This document shows, piece by piece, positions 54,032-63,243 of a DNA stretch of 64,000 bases. The stretch's first letter is position 1. Every line of letters begins with the position of its first letter. The notes below the pieces were generated by a model. The model saw only the letters and a list, made by a program, of their open reading frames with translations. It searched no databases and was not told the origin of the DNA. The position numbers were made by a program, and so were the translations under genes. Origin of the DNA: Hyphomicrobium denitrificans ATCC 51888 (GTDB taxonomy: Bacteria > Pseudomonadota > Alphaproteobacteria > Rhizobiales > Hyphomicrobiaceae); NCBI RefSeq assembly GCF_000143145.1, contig NC_014313.1, positions 2,046,001 to 2,110,000 on the forward strand, in the 5' to 3' direction.

Positions 54032-55218
54032 CAGGCCTCTCTGCTGGACATCAGAAGCGCGCAGGCTTCGGTGGCGATCACCTGCTCTTCGTCCGTCGGA
54101 ATGACGAAAACGCCGACTTTGCTGTCTTGCGCGTCGATGCGTGTTGCGCTCGCGGAATTTGCATTGTCGTCCAGCGTGACGCCGAGCCACGCGAGGCGCG
54201 CACATACGGCAGCGCGTATCGAAGGCTGATGTTCACCGATGCCCGCCGTGAAGACAACGGCATCGAGGCCGCCCAACGTCGTCGCGAGCGCGGCGATCTC
54301 CTGCGCGATCCGATGTGTGAACAATGCGATCGCTTCTCGTGCCGCCGGTTGATCGCTGCCGAGTAAATCGCGGCTGTCGGCGCTTATTCCCGAGACGCCG
54401 AGCAATCCCGATCGGTGATAGAGAATGTCTTCGACGCTCGCGAGCGATTGTCCTTGTTGCTTCAGAAGATGGATGACGACGCCCGGGTCGAGCGCGCCGC
54501 AGCGCGTCGCCATTGGGATTCCGTCGAGCGTCGAAAAGCCCATGCTCGTATCGCGGCTTTCGCCGTTTTCGAGCGCGCAGAGACTCGCGCCGCTGCCAAG
54601 GTGCGCGGCGACGACACGTCCGGCTGCGAGATCGGGCGCAAGCTCGCGCAGCCGCGATGCCGCGAATTTGTAGGACAGCCCGTGAAATCCGTATCGCTTG
54701 ATCCCGGCATCGAACATTTCACGAGGCAGGGCGAAGCGGCGAACGATGTCGGATTGCGTCCTATGGAACGCCGTGTCGAACGACGCCGATTGCGGCAGGT
54801 CGGGGCGGAGATGACGGATGGCGCGGATCAGCCGGAGACTCTGCGGTTGATGCAGCGGCGCCAGATCGACGAAGCGCGCAATCGTCGCCAGCGTGTCATC
54901 GGTGATCAGAGTTGCACCGGAGAAAGCGTCCCCGCCGTGCACGACGCGATGACCGGCCGCAGCTATTCCCTGAAGTGCGAAGTGATCGCTCAGCCAGTCG
55001 AGCGTTTCATCGATGAGTTCGTGCAGATCCTCGGTGACTTCGGCGCGTAACGGGATGTCGGCAACGGTCGGACCTTCGACGACGTGCAACAGCAGCGGCG
55101 TGCGTCTGAGATCGATGACGCCCCGGCCCAATCGCACAGGCCCGTCTTCCGCCATACGGTAAAGACCGAGCTTGATGGTCGATGAGCCCGGATTGAAGGT
55201 AATCAGAATTTCGCTCAT
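54031..55218 (-). CDS. Acetate/propionate/butyrate family kinase
   Basis: 395-residue ASKHA kinase, ATG at 55218 overlapping the fusion-gene stop (ATGA). The usual acetate kinase blocks are complete: GHRVVHGG, ASFDTAFHRTQ, KRYGFHGLSY, VVAAHLGSGASLCAL, MGFSTLDGIPMATRCGALDPG, FTAGIGEHQP. The N-terminal site reads FNPGSSTIKLGLY, with NPGS as in butyrate kinases rather than N(A/C)GS; the island paralogue has NAGS. That may mark a different acyl preference. A longer frame to 56244 is only an overlap with the upstream gene. Confidence 0.88.
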   Translation of the reverse strand: MSEILITFNPGSSTIKLGLYRMAEDGPVRLGRGVIDLRRTPLLLHVVEGPTVADIPLRAEVTEDLHELIDETLDWLSDHFALQGIAAAGHRVVHGGDAFSGATLITDDTLATIARFVDLAPLHQPQSLRLIRAIRHLRPDLPQSASFDTAFHRTQSDIVRRFALPREMFDAGIKRYGFHGLSYKFAASRLRELAPDLAAGRVVAAHLGSGASLCALENGESRDTSMGFSTLDGIPMATRCGALDPGVVIHLLKQQGQSLASVEDILYHRSGLLGVSGISADSRDLLGSDQPAAREAIALFTHRIAQEIAALATTLGGLDAVVFTAGIGEHQPSIRAAVCARLAWLGVTLDDNANSASATRIDAQDSKVGVFVIPTDEEQVIATEACALLMSSREA

Positions 55219-56621
55219 GCGGTCGCGCTGGTCCGGTGTTCTGCGACGAGCTTGGCCAACGCGGCCGACACCAGCCGCACGCGCAGCGTATCGGATCGGC
55301 TGGTCAGAATGATCGGAACGCGCGCACCAAGCACGAGGCCGGCGGCGTCGGCGCCAGCGAGATAAATGAGCTGCTTGGCGAGCATGTTCCCCGCTTCCAG
55401 GTTCGGAACGACGAGAATGTCGGCGCGCCCCGCAACGGGCGACACGATCTCCTTGATGCGCGCAGAGTCGAGGTTGATGGCATTGTCGAACGCCAGCGGG
55501 CCGTCGACTTTCGCGCCGGTGATCTGACCGCGCGCCGCCATCACCGTCAGGGCGGCGGCTTCGAGCGTTGCGGGCATCGCGGGGTTGACCGTTTCGACGG
55601 CGGCGAGAACGGCAACCAATGGCTCGGCGACGCCGAGCACGTGCATCAGGTCGATGGCGTTCTGGCAGATGTCGCGCTTCTGATCGAGCGTCGGCATGAT
55701 GTTGATCGCCGCGTCCGTGACGATCAAGGGCTTGGGATACGACGGCACGTCGAGCACGTAGACGTGGCTGATGCGCCGCTCTGTGCGCAGGCCCGACTGC
55801 ACCGCGACGACGGCGCCGAGCAATTCGTCGGTATGAAGGCTGCCTTTCATCAACGCATGAACGGCACCCGACGACGCAAGCTCGACGGCCTTGGCGGCGG
55901 CGGCGTGGCTGTGCTCGGTCGCCTCGATGCGCAAGCCTTCGATCGAAACGCCGGCTTTCTCGGCAGCGGCAGCGATCTTGTGCGGCGGACCGACGAGCAC
56001 CGGTTCGATGAGGCCTTCGAGTTTGGCTTCGATCGTCGCGGAGATCGCTTCCGGGCTGCACGGATGCACGACGGCGGTCGGCAACGCAGGCAGCGATTTC
56101 GCCTGCTCGAGGACCTGATCGAAGCGGCCGTGACGACGGAGCGCGACTTCCGGCACCGGAATGCGCGGCAGGCTCAGTTTTTCGGTTGGTGCGATGACCG
56201 TCGCCTGGCCCGACAACACTTCCTTGCCGTGCTGGTTGACGCACAATGTATCGAGAACGACGCGCTTATCCGGCCCCTTCTCACGCACGGTAACGGTTGC
56301 CGTGACGGTATCGCCCGGCGCGACCGGACGACGGAAGCGCAGGTCCTGGCCGAGGTAGATCGTTCCAGGTCCCGGTAATTGCGTACCGAGTAGCGTGGAC
56401 AGCAGCGCTGCGGTCCACATGCCGTGAATGACGACGTGACCGAACATATCGGTCGCCGCATAAGCCGCGTCGAGATGGGCGGGATTGACGTCGCCCGATG
56501 TCGCGGCAAACAGCTTGATGTCGTCTTCGCTCACAAACCGCGTGAGAGAGGCGCTCTCGCCGATTTCCAATTCGTCGAACGTGCGATTGGTCAGGCGGAT
56601 CTGGGGGATCACAGCTGTCAT
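55215..56621 (-). CDS. MaoC-type enoyl-CoA hydratase fused to phosphate acyltransferase
   Basis: 468-residue bifunctional protein. Residues about 10-150 are a MaoC hot-dog domain with the R-specific hydratase motif SGDVNPAHLD (Asp44, His49), which interconverts enoyl-CoA and (R)-3-hydroxyacyl-CoA. Residues about 165-468 are a Pta/Ptb domain matching the stand-alone gene at 28823-29782 block by block (HSHAAAAKAVELASSG, LMKGSLHTDELLGAV, RRISHVYVLDVP, DGPLAFDNAINL). Both active sites look intact. Fusing a hydratase to a phosphotransacylase beside phaC links PHA precursors to acyl phosphate. Overlaps neighbours by four bases on each side. Confidence 0.9.
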   Translation of the reverse strand: MTAVIPQIRLTNRTFDELEIGESASLTRFVSEDDIKLFAATSGDVNPAHLDAAYAATDMFGHVVIHGMWTAALLSTLLGTQLPGPGTIYLGQDLRFRRPVAPGDTVTATVTVREKGPDKRVVLDTLCVNQHGKEVLSGQATVIAPTEKLSLPRIPVPEVALRRHGRFDQVLEQAKSLPALPTAVVHPCSPEAISATIEAKLEGLIEPVLVGPPHKIAAAAEKAGVSIEGLRIEATEHSHAAAAKAVELASSGAVHALMKGSLHTDELLGAVVAVQSGLRTERRISHVYVLDVPSYPKPLIVTDAAINIMPTLDQKRDICQNAIDLMHVLGVAEPLVAVLAAVETVNPAMPATLEAAALTVMAARGQITGAKVDGPLAFDNAINLDSARIKEIVSPVAGRADILVVPNLEAGNMLAKQLIYLAGADAAGLVLGARVPIILTSRSDTLRVRLVSAALAKLVAEHRTSATA

Positions 56622-58390
56622 CGTTGCAGCACATAGGTTCCGGGCGCGGCAGCAAGCGGCGAGATGCCCTTCGCCTCGCAGCCCATTGCGGGCGGTGAAA
56701 CTCTTTCAGGTGAAGCGTGCGCCGCGAGCCAGTCGGTCCAGACGGGCCACCACGATCCGTCCTTCACCTTGGCCGCGGAAAACCATTCGTCGGCGCTGAG
56801 GCAGATGTCGTTTCGCGCTTTCGTCAGAAGACGGAAATGGCGGTTCGCATGTCCGGGTTCATTGACGATGCCGGCGTTATGTCCGCCGTTCGTCAGTACG
56901 AAGGTGACGCCGGTATCCGCGAGATAGTGGATTTTATAAACCGACTTCCAGGGCGCGATATGATCGCGCTCCGTTCCGACCGCAAACACCGGAACGCGGA
57001 TATTCTGCAGCGCGATCGGATTGCCATCGACGACGTAGCGTCCGCTCGCGAGATCGTTGCGCAAGAACAGTTTGCGCAGATAATCCGAATGCATCTGGAA
57101 GGGCATTCGCGTTGCATCGGCGTTCCAGGCCATCAAGTCGATCATCTGGCTGCGCTCACCCATGAGATAGTCATGGATCATGTGCGACCAGATCAGGTCG
57201 TTGGATTTCAAAAGCTGGAACGCACCGGCCATTTGCGAGGAGTCGAGCGTGCCGCTTTGCCCCATCAGCGCTTCGAGAAGAGCCACCTGGCTGTCGTCGA
57301 TAAACAGTTGCAGATCGCCCGGTTCGGTGAAGTCGGTCTGAGCTGCGAGCAAGGTGACGCTTGCTAGACGATCGTCGCCCGTTTCGCCCATCGCAGCCGC
57401 GGCGATCGACAGGAGCGTTCCACCGAGACAGTAGCCGGCGGCGTGCACCGGCCGATCCGGCACGACGGCGGAAATCGTATCGAGCGCCGCCATCACGCCG
57501 AGCCGGCGATAATCCTCGAGTGAAAGATCGCGATCCTCAGCGGAGACGTTGCGCCAGGAGATGCAGAAAACCGTGAAGCCCTGGTCGACGAGAAATTTGA
57601 TCAACGAATTGTGCGGCGACAGATCGAGCACATAATACTTCATGATCCATGCGGGAACGATCAGGATCGGCTCCGCGTGCACGGTTTCTCCGGCCGGAGC
57701 GTATTGGATCAGCTCGATCAGGTGATTGCGAAAGATGACTTTGCCCGGCGTTGCCGCGACCGTCTCGCCGACCTTGAACGCTTCAGCGCCTGTCGGAAGT
57801 TTTCCGCCCGCAATCCGTTCTGCGTCTTCGAGCCAAATTTGCGCGCCTCTGACGAGATTGGCACCGCCTTCGCGAAGCGTCTGCTGCCCGACGGCCGGAT
57901 TTGCGAACGGAGAATTGGAGGGCGACCACATGTCGAGCCACTGGCGCACGGCGAATGACACCACGGCTTCATGATGCGGAGACACGCCCGGCACGCCGCG
58001 CGTCGCCGAGGCCCACCAATCCTCAACGGCGCTAAAGGTGTCGGCCCAGAACTGAAACGGAAACTGATTCCAGGCGTCGCCGGAAAAGCGAGGATCGCGC
58101 CGCGCAGGTGTTTTGCTATGACCCGCTCCGTCTTCGACCTCGACGCCGCTGATGCCACGCGCCGCGCGCTGCATCGTGTCCGCAAGAAGCTGCCCATAGG
58201 CTTCGGCGAGCGCGATCCGCTTTCCGGGCGCCACGGCCAGATGCATGCTCCAATCCAGAACAGCCAGCGTTAGGCCGATCGGCGATAGACCGGATGTCAT
58301 ATGCCCAAGGCCAGCAAGCGCCGCCTGATCGATCAACTGCTCGGGTGTTTGGGCTTTCGGGATCTCGGTCGTCTGATTTGTATCTCGCAA
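56618..58390 (-). CDS. phaC: Class I poly(R)-hydroxyalkanoate synthase
   Basis: 590-residue synthase that polymerises (R)-3-hydroxyacyl-CoA into PHA granules. Starts at a TTG with GGAGAG ribosome site; no better start was seen. PhaC domain (about 100-200) and alpha/beta hydrolase core with nucleophile GYCLGG (Cys321), acid in GTERDHIAP (Asp476) and base in NGGHNAGIVNEPG (His504), all spaced as in known class I enzymes. Alternatively annotated as an alpha/beta hydrolase of PhaC type. First gene of the operon phaC-maoC/pta-kinase-fabI; no phaR or phasin gene adjacent. Confidence 0.92.
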   Translation of the reverse strand: MRDTNQTTEIPKAQTPEQLIDQAALAGLGHMTSGLSPIGLTLAVLDWSMHLAVAPGKRIALAEAYGQLLADTMQRAARGISGVEVEDGAGHSKTPARRDPRFSGDAWNQFPFQFWADTFSAVEDWWASATRGVPGVSPHHEAVVSFAVRQWLDMWSPSNSPFANPAVGQQTLREGGANLVRGAQIWLEDAERIAGGKLPTGAEAFKVGETVAATPGKVIFRNHLIELIQYAPAGETVHAEPILIVPAWIMKYYVLDLSPHNSLIKFLVDQGFTVFCISWRNVSAEDRDLSLEDYRRLGVMAALDTISAVVPDRPVHAAGYCLGGTLLSIAAAAMGETGDDRLASVTLLAAQTDFTEPGDLQLFIDDSQVALLEALMGQSGTLDSSQMAGAFQLLKSNDLIWSHMIHDYLMGERSQMIDLMAWNADATRMPFQMHSDYLRKLFLRNDLASGRYVVDGNPIALQNIRVPVFAVGTERDHIAPWKSVYKIHYLADTGVTFVLTNGGHNAGIVNEPGHANRHFRLLTKARNDICLSADEWFSAAKVKDGSWWPVWTDWLAAHASPERVSPPAMGCEAKGISPLAAAPGTYVLQR

Positions 58391-58754
58391 GAGCGTCTCT
58401 CCGCGCGCATCACATTGGCCACGCTTGGTTCGTTTGCCGCTCCCTGCATCAGCTTATTTAATTTTTTCAGTATATAGTCTTGGATATATGAGAGAATTTT
58501 GACAACGACCAACGGCGCAATTGCGCGCAGCCGAATTTGCACGCCTTACGGCCTTCAGCCGGCGTGCATGATTTAAGACTTATTAAGCGCCAGCTTTTCG
58601 CCGAATAGGGTTGCTTCGCCAATCGGCCGCGCGCCTAAGAGGCCGCGGCCGATTGCGATTTACAAAGCAGCGCGCTTCAAGCGCCGCCATTTTGCGACGG
58701 CAAAATTTGCCGTTGGGAAGGAGAGCTTTGGCGGACCTCGCCACAACGACGTCG
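58391..58754. other. Intergenic region with an 11-bp inverted repeat
   Basis: 364 bases. It contains the phaC promoter (A/T-rich 58450-58500) and, closer to metE, an exact inverted repeat AATCGGCCGCG (58621-58631) / CGCGGCCGATT (58644-58654), probably the metE terminator though without a T-tract. A weak FNR-like site (TTGACAACGACCAA at 58499-58512) has one bad half. No gene seen. Confidence 0.5.
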
Positions 58755-61115
58755 CTAGGTATTCTCCCGCATCTTTCTCGCTGCCTCGACCATGTTCTTC
58801 AACGCAGGAAGAACTTCATCCCATTTGCGCGTTTTCAAGCCGCAATCCGGATTGATCCAGATTTGCTCCGGCGCGAGCCGCTCGCGTGCCTTCGCGATGA
58901 GATTTGTCATCTCGCCGACGCATGGGCATCTCGGCGAATGAATATCGTAGACGCCCGGTCCGATCTCGTTCGGATACTTGAACTCTGAAAAGCCATCGAG
59001 CAATTCCATCTGCGAGCGCGACGTCTCGATTGAAATGACGTCGGCGTCGAGCGCAGCAATCGCCTCCATGATGTCGTTGAACTCACCGTAACACATGTGC
59101 GTGTGGATCTGCGTCAGATCGGATGCTCCGGCTGCCGTGAGTCGAAAGCACTCGACGGCCCATTTGAGGTAAGCTTCCCTGTCCTTCAACCTTATAGGCA
59201 AGCCTTCGCGCAACGCCGGCTCGTCGATTTGAATGATGCCAATGCCAGCTTTTTCCAGATCGACGACCTCGTCGCGGATGGCGAACGCAATCTGCCGGCA
59301 CGTGACGGAACGCGGCTGGTCGTCGCGAACGAAAGACCATTGCAGGATCGTCACGGGGCCAGTCAGCATGCCTTTGATGGGCTTTGTCGTAAGCGACTGG
59401 GCGTAAGCCGACCAGCGCACCGTCATCGGCTTCGGTCGCGAGACATCGCCGAAAATGATCGGCGGCTTTACGTACCGGCTTCCATACGATTGAACCCAGC
59501 CGTTTTGCGTGAAGACGAATCCGGAAAGCTGCTCGCCGAAGTATTCCACCATATCGTTGCGCTCGAACTCGCCATGAACGAGCACATCGATGCCGAGGTT
59601 TTCCTGAACGCTGATAGCGTTCTCGGTCTCCTTCATAAGAAACGCGTCATATGTGGCATCATCGATGTCACGGCGGCGATGCGCGGCGCGCGCTTTGCGG
59701 ACTTCTTCCGTTTGCGGAAACGATCCAATCGTCGTCGTTGGGAATTTCGGCAAGGCGAAACGCTTGCGCTGCTTCGCCTGACGCTGCTCGAAGGATCCGG
59801 CGCGATTGGCATCGCCAGAACTAGAGCCCGCAAGGCGCGCTGCGACATTGACATCATGAACACGCGCCGACGACGCACGCGATTTCACGGCCGCCGCACT
59901 TGCCGCGAATGCTTCTTCTGCCGCTTGCTTCCCGTTATTGGCCGCATGCGTCAACGCCGCGAGTTCAGCCAGCTTTTGCTTTGAGAACGCCAGCCAGGAT
60001 TTGAGTTCGTCGTCGAGCTTCGTTTCGCTGTCAAGATCGACCGGCGCGTGCAAGAGCGAGCACGACGGCGCGATCTGGAGACTGTCAGGTCCCCGCGCAG
60101 CAATCGCCTTTTCGACGAGGCTGAAGGCGGCGTCGAGATCGGCGCGCCAGATGTTGCGTCCATCGATGACGCCGAGCGACAGGGTGCGCGACTTCGGCCA
60201 AACCGACAGAACGGACGCAAGCTGCTCCGGCGCGCGAACGAGATCGATGTGCAGTCCGTCGATCGGCAGCGCGGCAACAAGCGATAGATTGTCGTCGAGT
60301 CGCTCGAAGTAAGTGGCAACGAGGATTTTCAGACCGCACTTCGACAAGGCCGCGTAGGCCTTACGAAAGGCGTCGCGCTGCGCGTCATTCAAATCGGTGC
60401 CGAGGATCGGTTCGTCGATTTGCACCCAATCCGCGCCCTCGGAAGCAAGCGTCGTCAGAACTTCGGTGTAAACGGGGAGCACACGCTCGATAAGCGCTAG
60501 CGGATCGAGATCCGCGCTTTTCGCCTTTCCGAGCGACAGAAAAGTGATCGGCCCCACCAGCACTGGCCGCGTATGGATGCCGAGCGCCTTGGCTTCCTTG
60601 AACTCGTCAATCGCCTTGCGCGACGCGAGCCGGAATTCCTGATCCTCGTAAAACTCCGGGACGATGTAGTGGTAATTGGTATCGAACCACTTCGTCATTT
60701 CCATCGCGGGCGCAGCAGCAGATCCGCGCGCCATCGCGAAGTAGGTGTCGAGATCGACGCTGCCCTGCACCTCCGCGGTTTCGGCAACATCGGCCATCAT
60801 CGCATAGGCATTGGAGGTCCGCGCCGATGGCGAGAACTTCACGGAGTTTCCAGCGCCGTCATTACGATAGCGCGGCGGCACCGCGCCAAGCATCGCTGTC
60901 GTATCGAGAACCTGATCGTAGAACGAAAAATCGTTCGAAGGGATGATTTCAATCCCGAGATCACGCTGAAGCCGCCAATGGCGCACGCGAAGGTCGGCGC
61001 CGAGTTTACGCAGCGCGAGGTAATCGAGCTCCCCTTTCCAATAGCTTTCCGTCGCCTTTTTGAGTTCGCGCTTCAAGCCGATGCGTGGGAAGCCAAGGTT
61101 TGCAGACTGAACCAT
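58755..61115 (-). CDS. metE: Cobalamin-independent methionine synthase
   Basis: Transfers the methyl group from 5-methyltetrahydropteroyl-triglutamate to homocysteine without B12. 786 residues from the ATG at 61115 (MVQSANLGFPRIGLKRELKKA), the usual N-terminus; an in-frame start 36 bases upstream is less likely. Zinc ligands appear in HTHMCYGEF (His, Cys) and in NPDCGLKTR (Cys); substrate-site segments FGDVSRPKPMTVRW and TGPVTILQWSFVRDD are conserved. A low-complexity Ala/Ser/Arg stretch near residue 400-450 joins the two halves. No cobalamin riboswitch precedes it; it sits 32 bases after the thioesterase gene. Confidence 0.96.
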   Translation of the reverse strand: MVQSANLGFPRIGLKRELKKATESYWKGELDYLALRKLGADLRVRHWRLQRDLGIEIIPSNDFSFYDQVLDTTAMLGAVPPRYRNDGAGNSVKFSPSARTSNAYAMMADVAETAEVQGSVDLDTYFAMARGSAAAPAMEMTKWFDTNYHYIVPEFYEDQEFRLASRKAIDEFKEAKALGIHTRPVLVGPITFLSLGKAKSADLDPLALIERVLPVYTEVLTTLASEGADWVQIDEPILGTDLNDAQRDAFRKAYAALSKCGLKILVATYFERLDDNLSLVAALPIDGLHIDLVRAPEQLASVLSVWPKSRTLSLGVIDGRNIWRADLDAAFSLVEKAIAARGPDSLQIAPSCSLLHAPVDLDSETKLDDELKSWLAFSKQKLAELAALTHAANNGKQAAEEAFAASAAAVKSRASSARVHDVNVAARLAGSSSGDANRAGSFEQRQAKQRKRFALPKFPTTTIGSFPQTEEVRKARAAHRRRDIDDATYDAFLMKETENAISVQENLGIDVLVHGEFERNDMVEYFGEQLSGFVFTQNGWVQSYGSRYVKPPIIFGDVSRPKPMTVRWSAYAQSLTTKPIKGMLTGPVTILQWSFVRDDQPRSVTCRQIAFAIRDEVVDLEKAGIGIIQIDEPALREGLPIRLKDREAYLKWAVECFRLTAAGASDLTQIHTHMCYGEFNDIMEAIAALDADVISIETSRSQMELLDGFSEFKYPNEIGPGVYDIHSPRCPCVGEMTNLIAKARERLAPEQIWINPDCGLKTRKWDEVLPALKNMVEAARKMRENT

Positions 61116-61147
61116 GCGCGTCTTGCCTTTCGAATGACTGGATAAGT

Positions 61148-61534
61148 TCAAGCGGCGGTTTGTGCCGCGATCGGTTGCGGCCGGCCGTGTTCATCGACGG
61201 CGACCATTTCGAAGCTGCCGCGCATTGCCAGCTTGCGATCGGCTTTGCCGAGTGTTTCGGCGACGACCTCGACCTTGACGGTCATCGACGAACGCCCGAC
61301 CCGTTCGACGCGCGCGATGAGTTCGACGAGCTGGCCGACGAGAACTGGCAAGTGAAAATCGACGCGGTCGGATCGCGCCATGACGACGCTCGCGCCTGCG
61401 CGCCGGGCGGCGGCAATCGCCGCAGCCTTGCTCATCAAGTTCAAAGCCGTTCCGCCGAACAGCGTGCCGTAATGATTGGCCTGTTCAGGAAATACGATTT
61501 CGGCAAAGCGCGTCTCAGCAGGATCGGGCGACAT
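61148..61534 (-). CDS. Acyl-CoA thioesterase (hot-dog, YciA/BFIT-like)
   Basis: 128-residue single hot-dog thioesterase, hydrolysing acyl-CoA to free acid. Conserved NHYGTLFGGTALNLMSKAAAIAA with the catalytic-helix Asn/Gly pattern of acyl-CoA thioesterase 4HBT proteins, and SDRVDFHLPVLVGQLVELIARV. Follows the small ORF by 3 bases and precedes metE by 32, so all four genes after aceA's start may be one transcript. Confidence 0.88.
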   Translation of the reverse strand: MSPDPAETRFAEIVFPEQANHYGTLFGGTALNLMSKAAAIAAARRAGASVVMARSDRVDFHLPVLVGQLVELIARVERVGRSSMTVKVEVVAETLGKADRKLAMRGSFEMVAVDEHGRPQPIAAQTAA

Positions 61535-61537
61535 CGG

Positions 61538-61783
61538 TCATTCCTTTGCAGGCGTGTCGGGCACGCGCACGATCGGAACCATCTGATCGCCCCATTGTCC
61601 GCGACCGTTGTGCACGCGATGGGCGCGCATCAGCTCAATCGACGCGCCAGCTTCGACGGCCTGATGAATTTGCAGATTGAGCCGGTGCAGTGTGTCCGCG
61701 ACCTTGCGGATGGCTGCGTCGACATCGTGATTTTTGGGTCCGTTGAACGGCTCGGCCATGTTGATGATGTCCGCTGATCTCAA
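61538..61783 (-). CDS. Small hypothetical protein
   Basis: 81 residues, TTG start at 61783 with a GGGAG ribosome site; an ATG at 61759 is the alternative. Charged with a hydrophobic helix centre (IRKVADTLHRLNLQIHQAVEAG) and no family I recognise. Short gaps on both sides put it in the aceA operon. Confidence 0.65.
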   Translation of the reverse strand: MRSADIINMAEPFNGPKNHDVDAAIRKVADTLHRLNLQIHQAVEAGASIELMRAHRVHNGRGQWGDQMVPIVRVPDTPAKE

Positions 61784-61806
61784 GGCAATAGCTCCCGCAT
61801 GGCGGC

Positions 61807-63111
61807 TTATTCGGCCGCCGGTCTCACTGCATCGTCATGGAATTGCGCTGTCTCGGTCGATGCCGACATGGCTGTCGTCGATGAGGTTCCGCCGGTAATC
61901 GCAAGAGAAACGGCGTCGAAATATCCGGTTCCGACTTCGCGCTGGTGCCGCGTCGCGGTATAGCCGCGCGCTTCGCTCGCGAATTCGGCCTGCTGAAGTT
62001 CCGAGTACGCAGCCATGCCGCGATCGCGATACCCTTGCGCAAGCTCGAACATGCTGTGGTTCAGCTGATGGAAGCCAGCGAGCGTTACGAACTGGAATTT
62101 GTAACCCATCGCGCCAAGCTCGCTCTGGAACTTCGCGATCGTCGCGGGATCGAGCTTCTTCTGCCAGTTGAATGACGGCGAGCAATTGTAGGCGAGTTTT
62201 TTGCCGGGATACTTGGCGTGAATGGCCTCGGCAAATTTACGCGCATGCTCGATATTGGGTGTCGATGTTTCCCACCACAGCAAGTCGGCGTACGGCGCAT
62301 AGGCGAGGCCGCGCGCGATGCAGGCGTCGACTCCGTTGCGTAACGTGTAGAAGCCTTCGGCCGTACGTTCACCTTTGACGATGAATTCGCGATCGCGCTC
62401 ATCGATATCGGACGTGATGAGCTTCGCCGACTCGGCGTCGGTGCGCGCGACGATGAGCGTTGCAACACCCATGACGTCGGCGGCAAGTCGCGCAGCCACG
62501 AGATTGCGAATATGCGCTGCTGTCGGAATTAGAACCTTGCCGCCGAGGTGGCCGCACTTCTTCTCCGAAGCAAGCTGATCCTCGAAGTGAACGGCGGCAA
62601 CACCCGCTTCGATGTAAGCCTTCATGATCTCGAAGCTGTTCAGCGGCCCACCGAACCCGGCTTCCGCATCCGCGACGATCGGAGCAAACCACGTCGCGAC
62701 GCTCGACTTGCCTTCCATGTGCTCGATCTGATCGGCACGTTGCAGGGTACGATTGATGCGGCGCGCAAGCTCCGGACCGGCGTTCGCCGGATAGAGGCTC
62801 TGGTCGGGGTACATCGCGCTCGCCGTGTTGGCGTCAGCGGCGACCTGCCAGCCGGAGAGATAGATGGCTTTCAATCCGGCGCGGACCATCTGCATCGCCT
62901 GATTGCCGGTGACGGCGCCGAGCGCGTGCACATAAGGTTCGGCATTGAGAAGTTGCCAAAGACGCTTCGAGGCGATGTCGGCGAGCGTGTATCGGATCGG
63001 CACCGAACCGCGCAGCTTCATGACGTCGGCAACGGAATAGGGTCGCTCGATCCCATCGAACCGGTCGGAAGCCGCATCGATTCCCAGCTGCACTATTTCC
63101 GAAGTCTTCAT
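61807..63111 (-). CDS. aceA: Isocitrate lyase
   Basis: Splits isocitrate into succinate and glyoxylate, first step of the glyoxylate shunt, needed for growth on acetate and C2 units and for glyoxylate handling. 434 residues from the ATG at 63111; a longer open frame to 63507 runs through the divergent regulator and is not real. The active-site motif [13 protein letters not shown] is present, as are [12 protein letters not shown] and YNCSPSFNW. No malate synthase in the window. A regulator of the ScfR/RamB type is divergent. Confidence 0.96.
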   Translation of the reverse strand: MKTSEIVQLGIDAASDRFDGIERPYSVADVMKLRGSVPIRYTLADIASKRLWQLLNAEPYVHALGAVTGNQAMQMVRAGLKAIYLSGWQVAADANTASAMYPDQSLYPANAGPELARRINRTLQRADQIEHMEGKSSVATWFAPIVADAEAGFGGPLNSFEIMKAYIEAGVAAVHFEDQLASEKKCGHLGGKVLIPTAAHIRNLVAARLAADVMGVATLIVARTDAESAKLITSDIDERDREFIVKGERTAEGFYTLRNGVDACIARGLAYAPYADLLWWETSTPNIEHARKFAEAIHAKYPGKKLAYNCSPSFNWQKKLDPATIAKFQSELGAMGYKFQFVTLAGFHQLNHSMFELAQGYRDRGMAAYSELQQAEFASEARGYTATRHQREVGTGYFDAVSLAITGGTSSTTAMSASTETAQFHDDAVRPAAE

Positions 63112-63140
63112 GCCGTCCTCGCTTGCCAAATGACTTGATA

Positions 63141-63230
63141 TTCGCAATATCCGCATTCCGAAGTCGCGCGAAACGCCTGAAATTGCGGAGTTTTGCGAGG
63201 CTAGGGTTGCGAATTTGCGAATTTTGCGAA
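63141..63230. promoter_or_regulatory. Array of TTGCGAA-type sites between aceA and its regulator
   Basis: Three direct copies of TTGCGAA (63207-63213, 63215-63221, 63224-63230), degenerate copies at 63183 and 63193, and one inverted copy TTCGCAA at 63141-63147, all in a 130-base divergent promoter region. Spacing of 8-9 bases suits side-by-side binding of a dimeric repressor or activator such as the adjacent XRE/ScfR protein. Confidence 0.7.
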
Positions 63231-63243
63231 TATCGAGGTCTGC

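Noticed and set aside
55218..56244. N-terminal extension of the kinase frame
   Set aside because: It overlaps the MaoC-Pta gene in another frame and is Arg-rich; the kinase fold starts at 55218.
58499..58512. FNR-like site upstream of phaC
   Set aside because: TTGACAACGACCAA has a mismatched right half, so it is too weak to call.
61116..61147. Possible cobalamin riboswitch before metE
   Set aside because: The gap is only 32 bases, too short for one.
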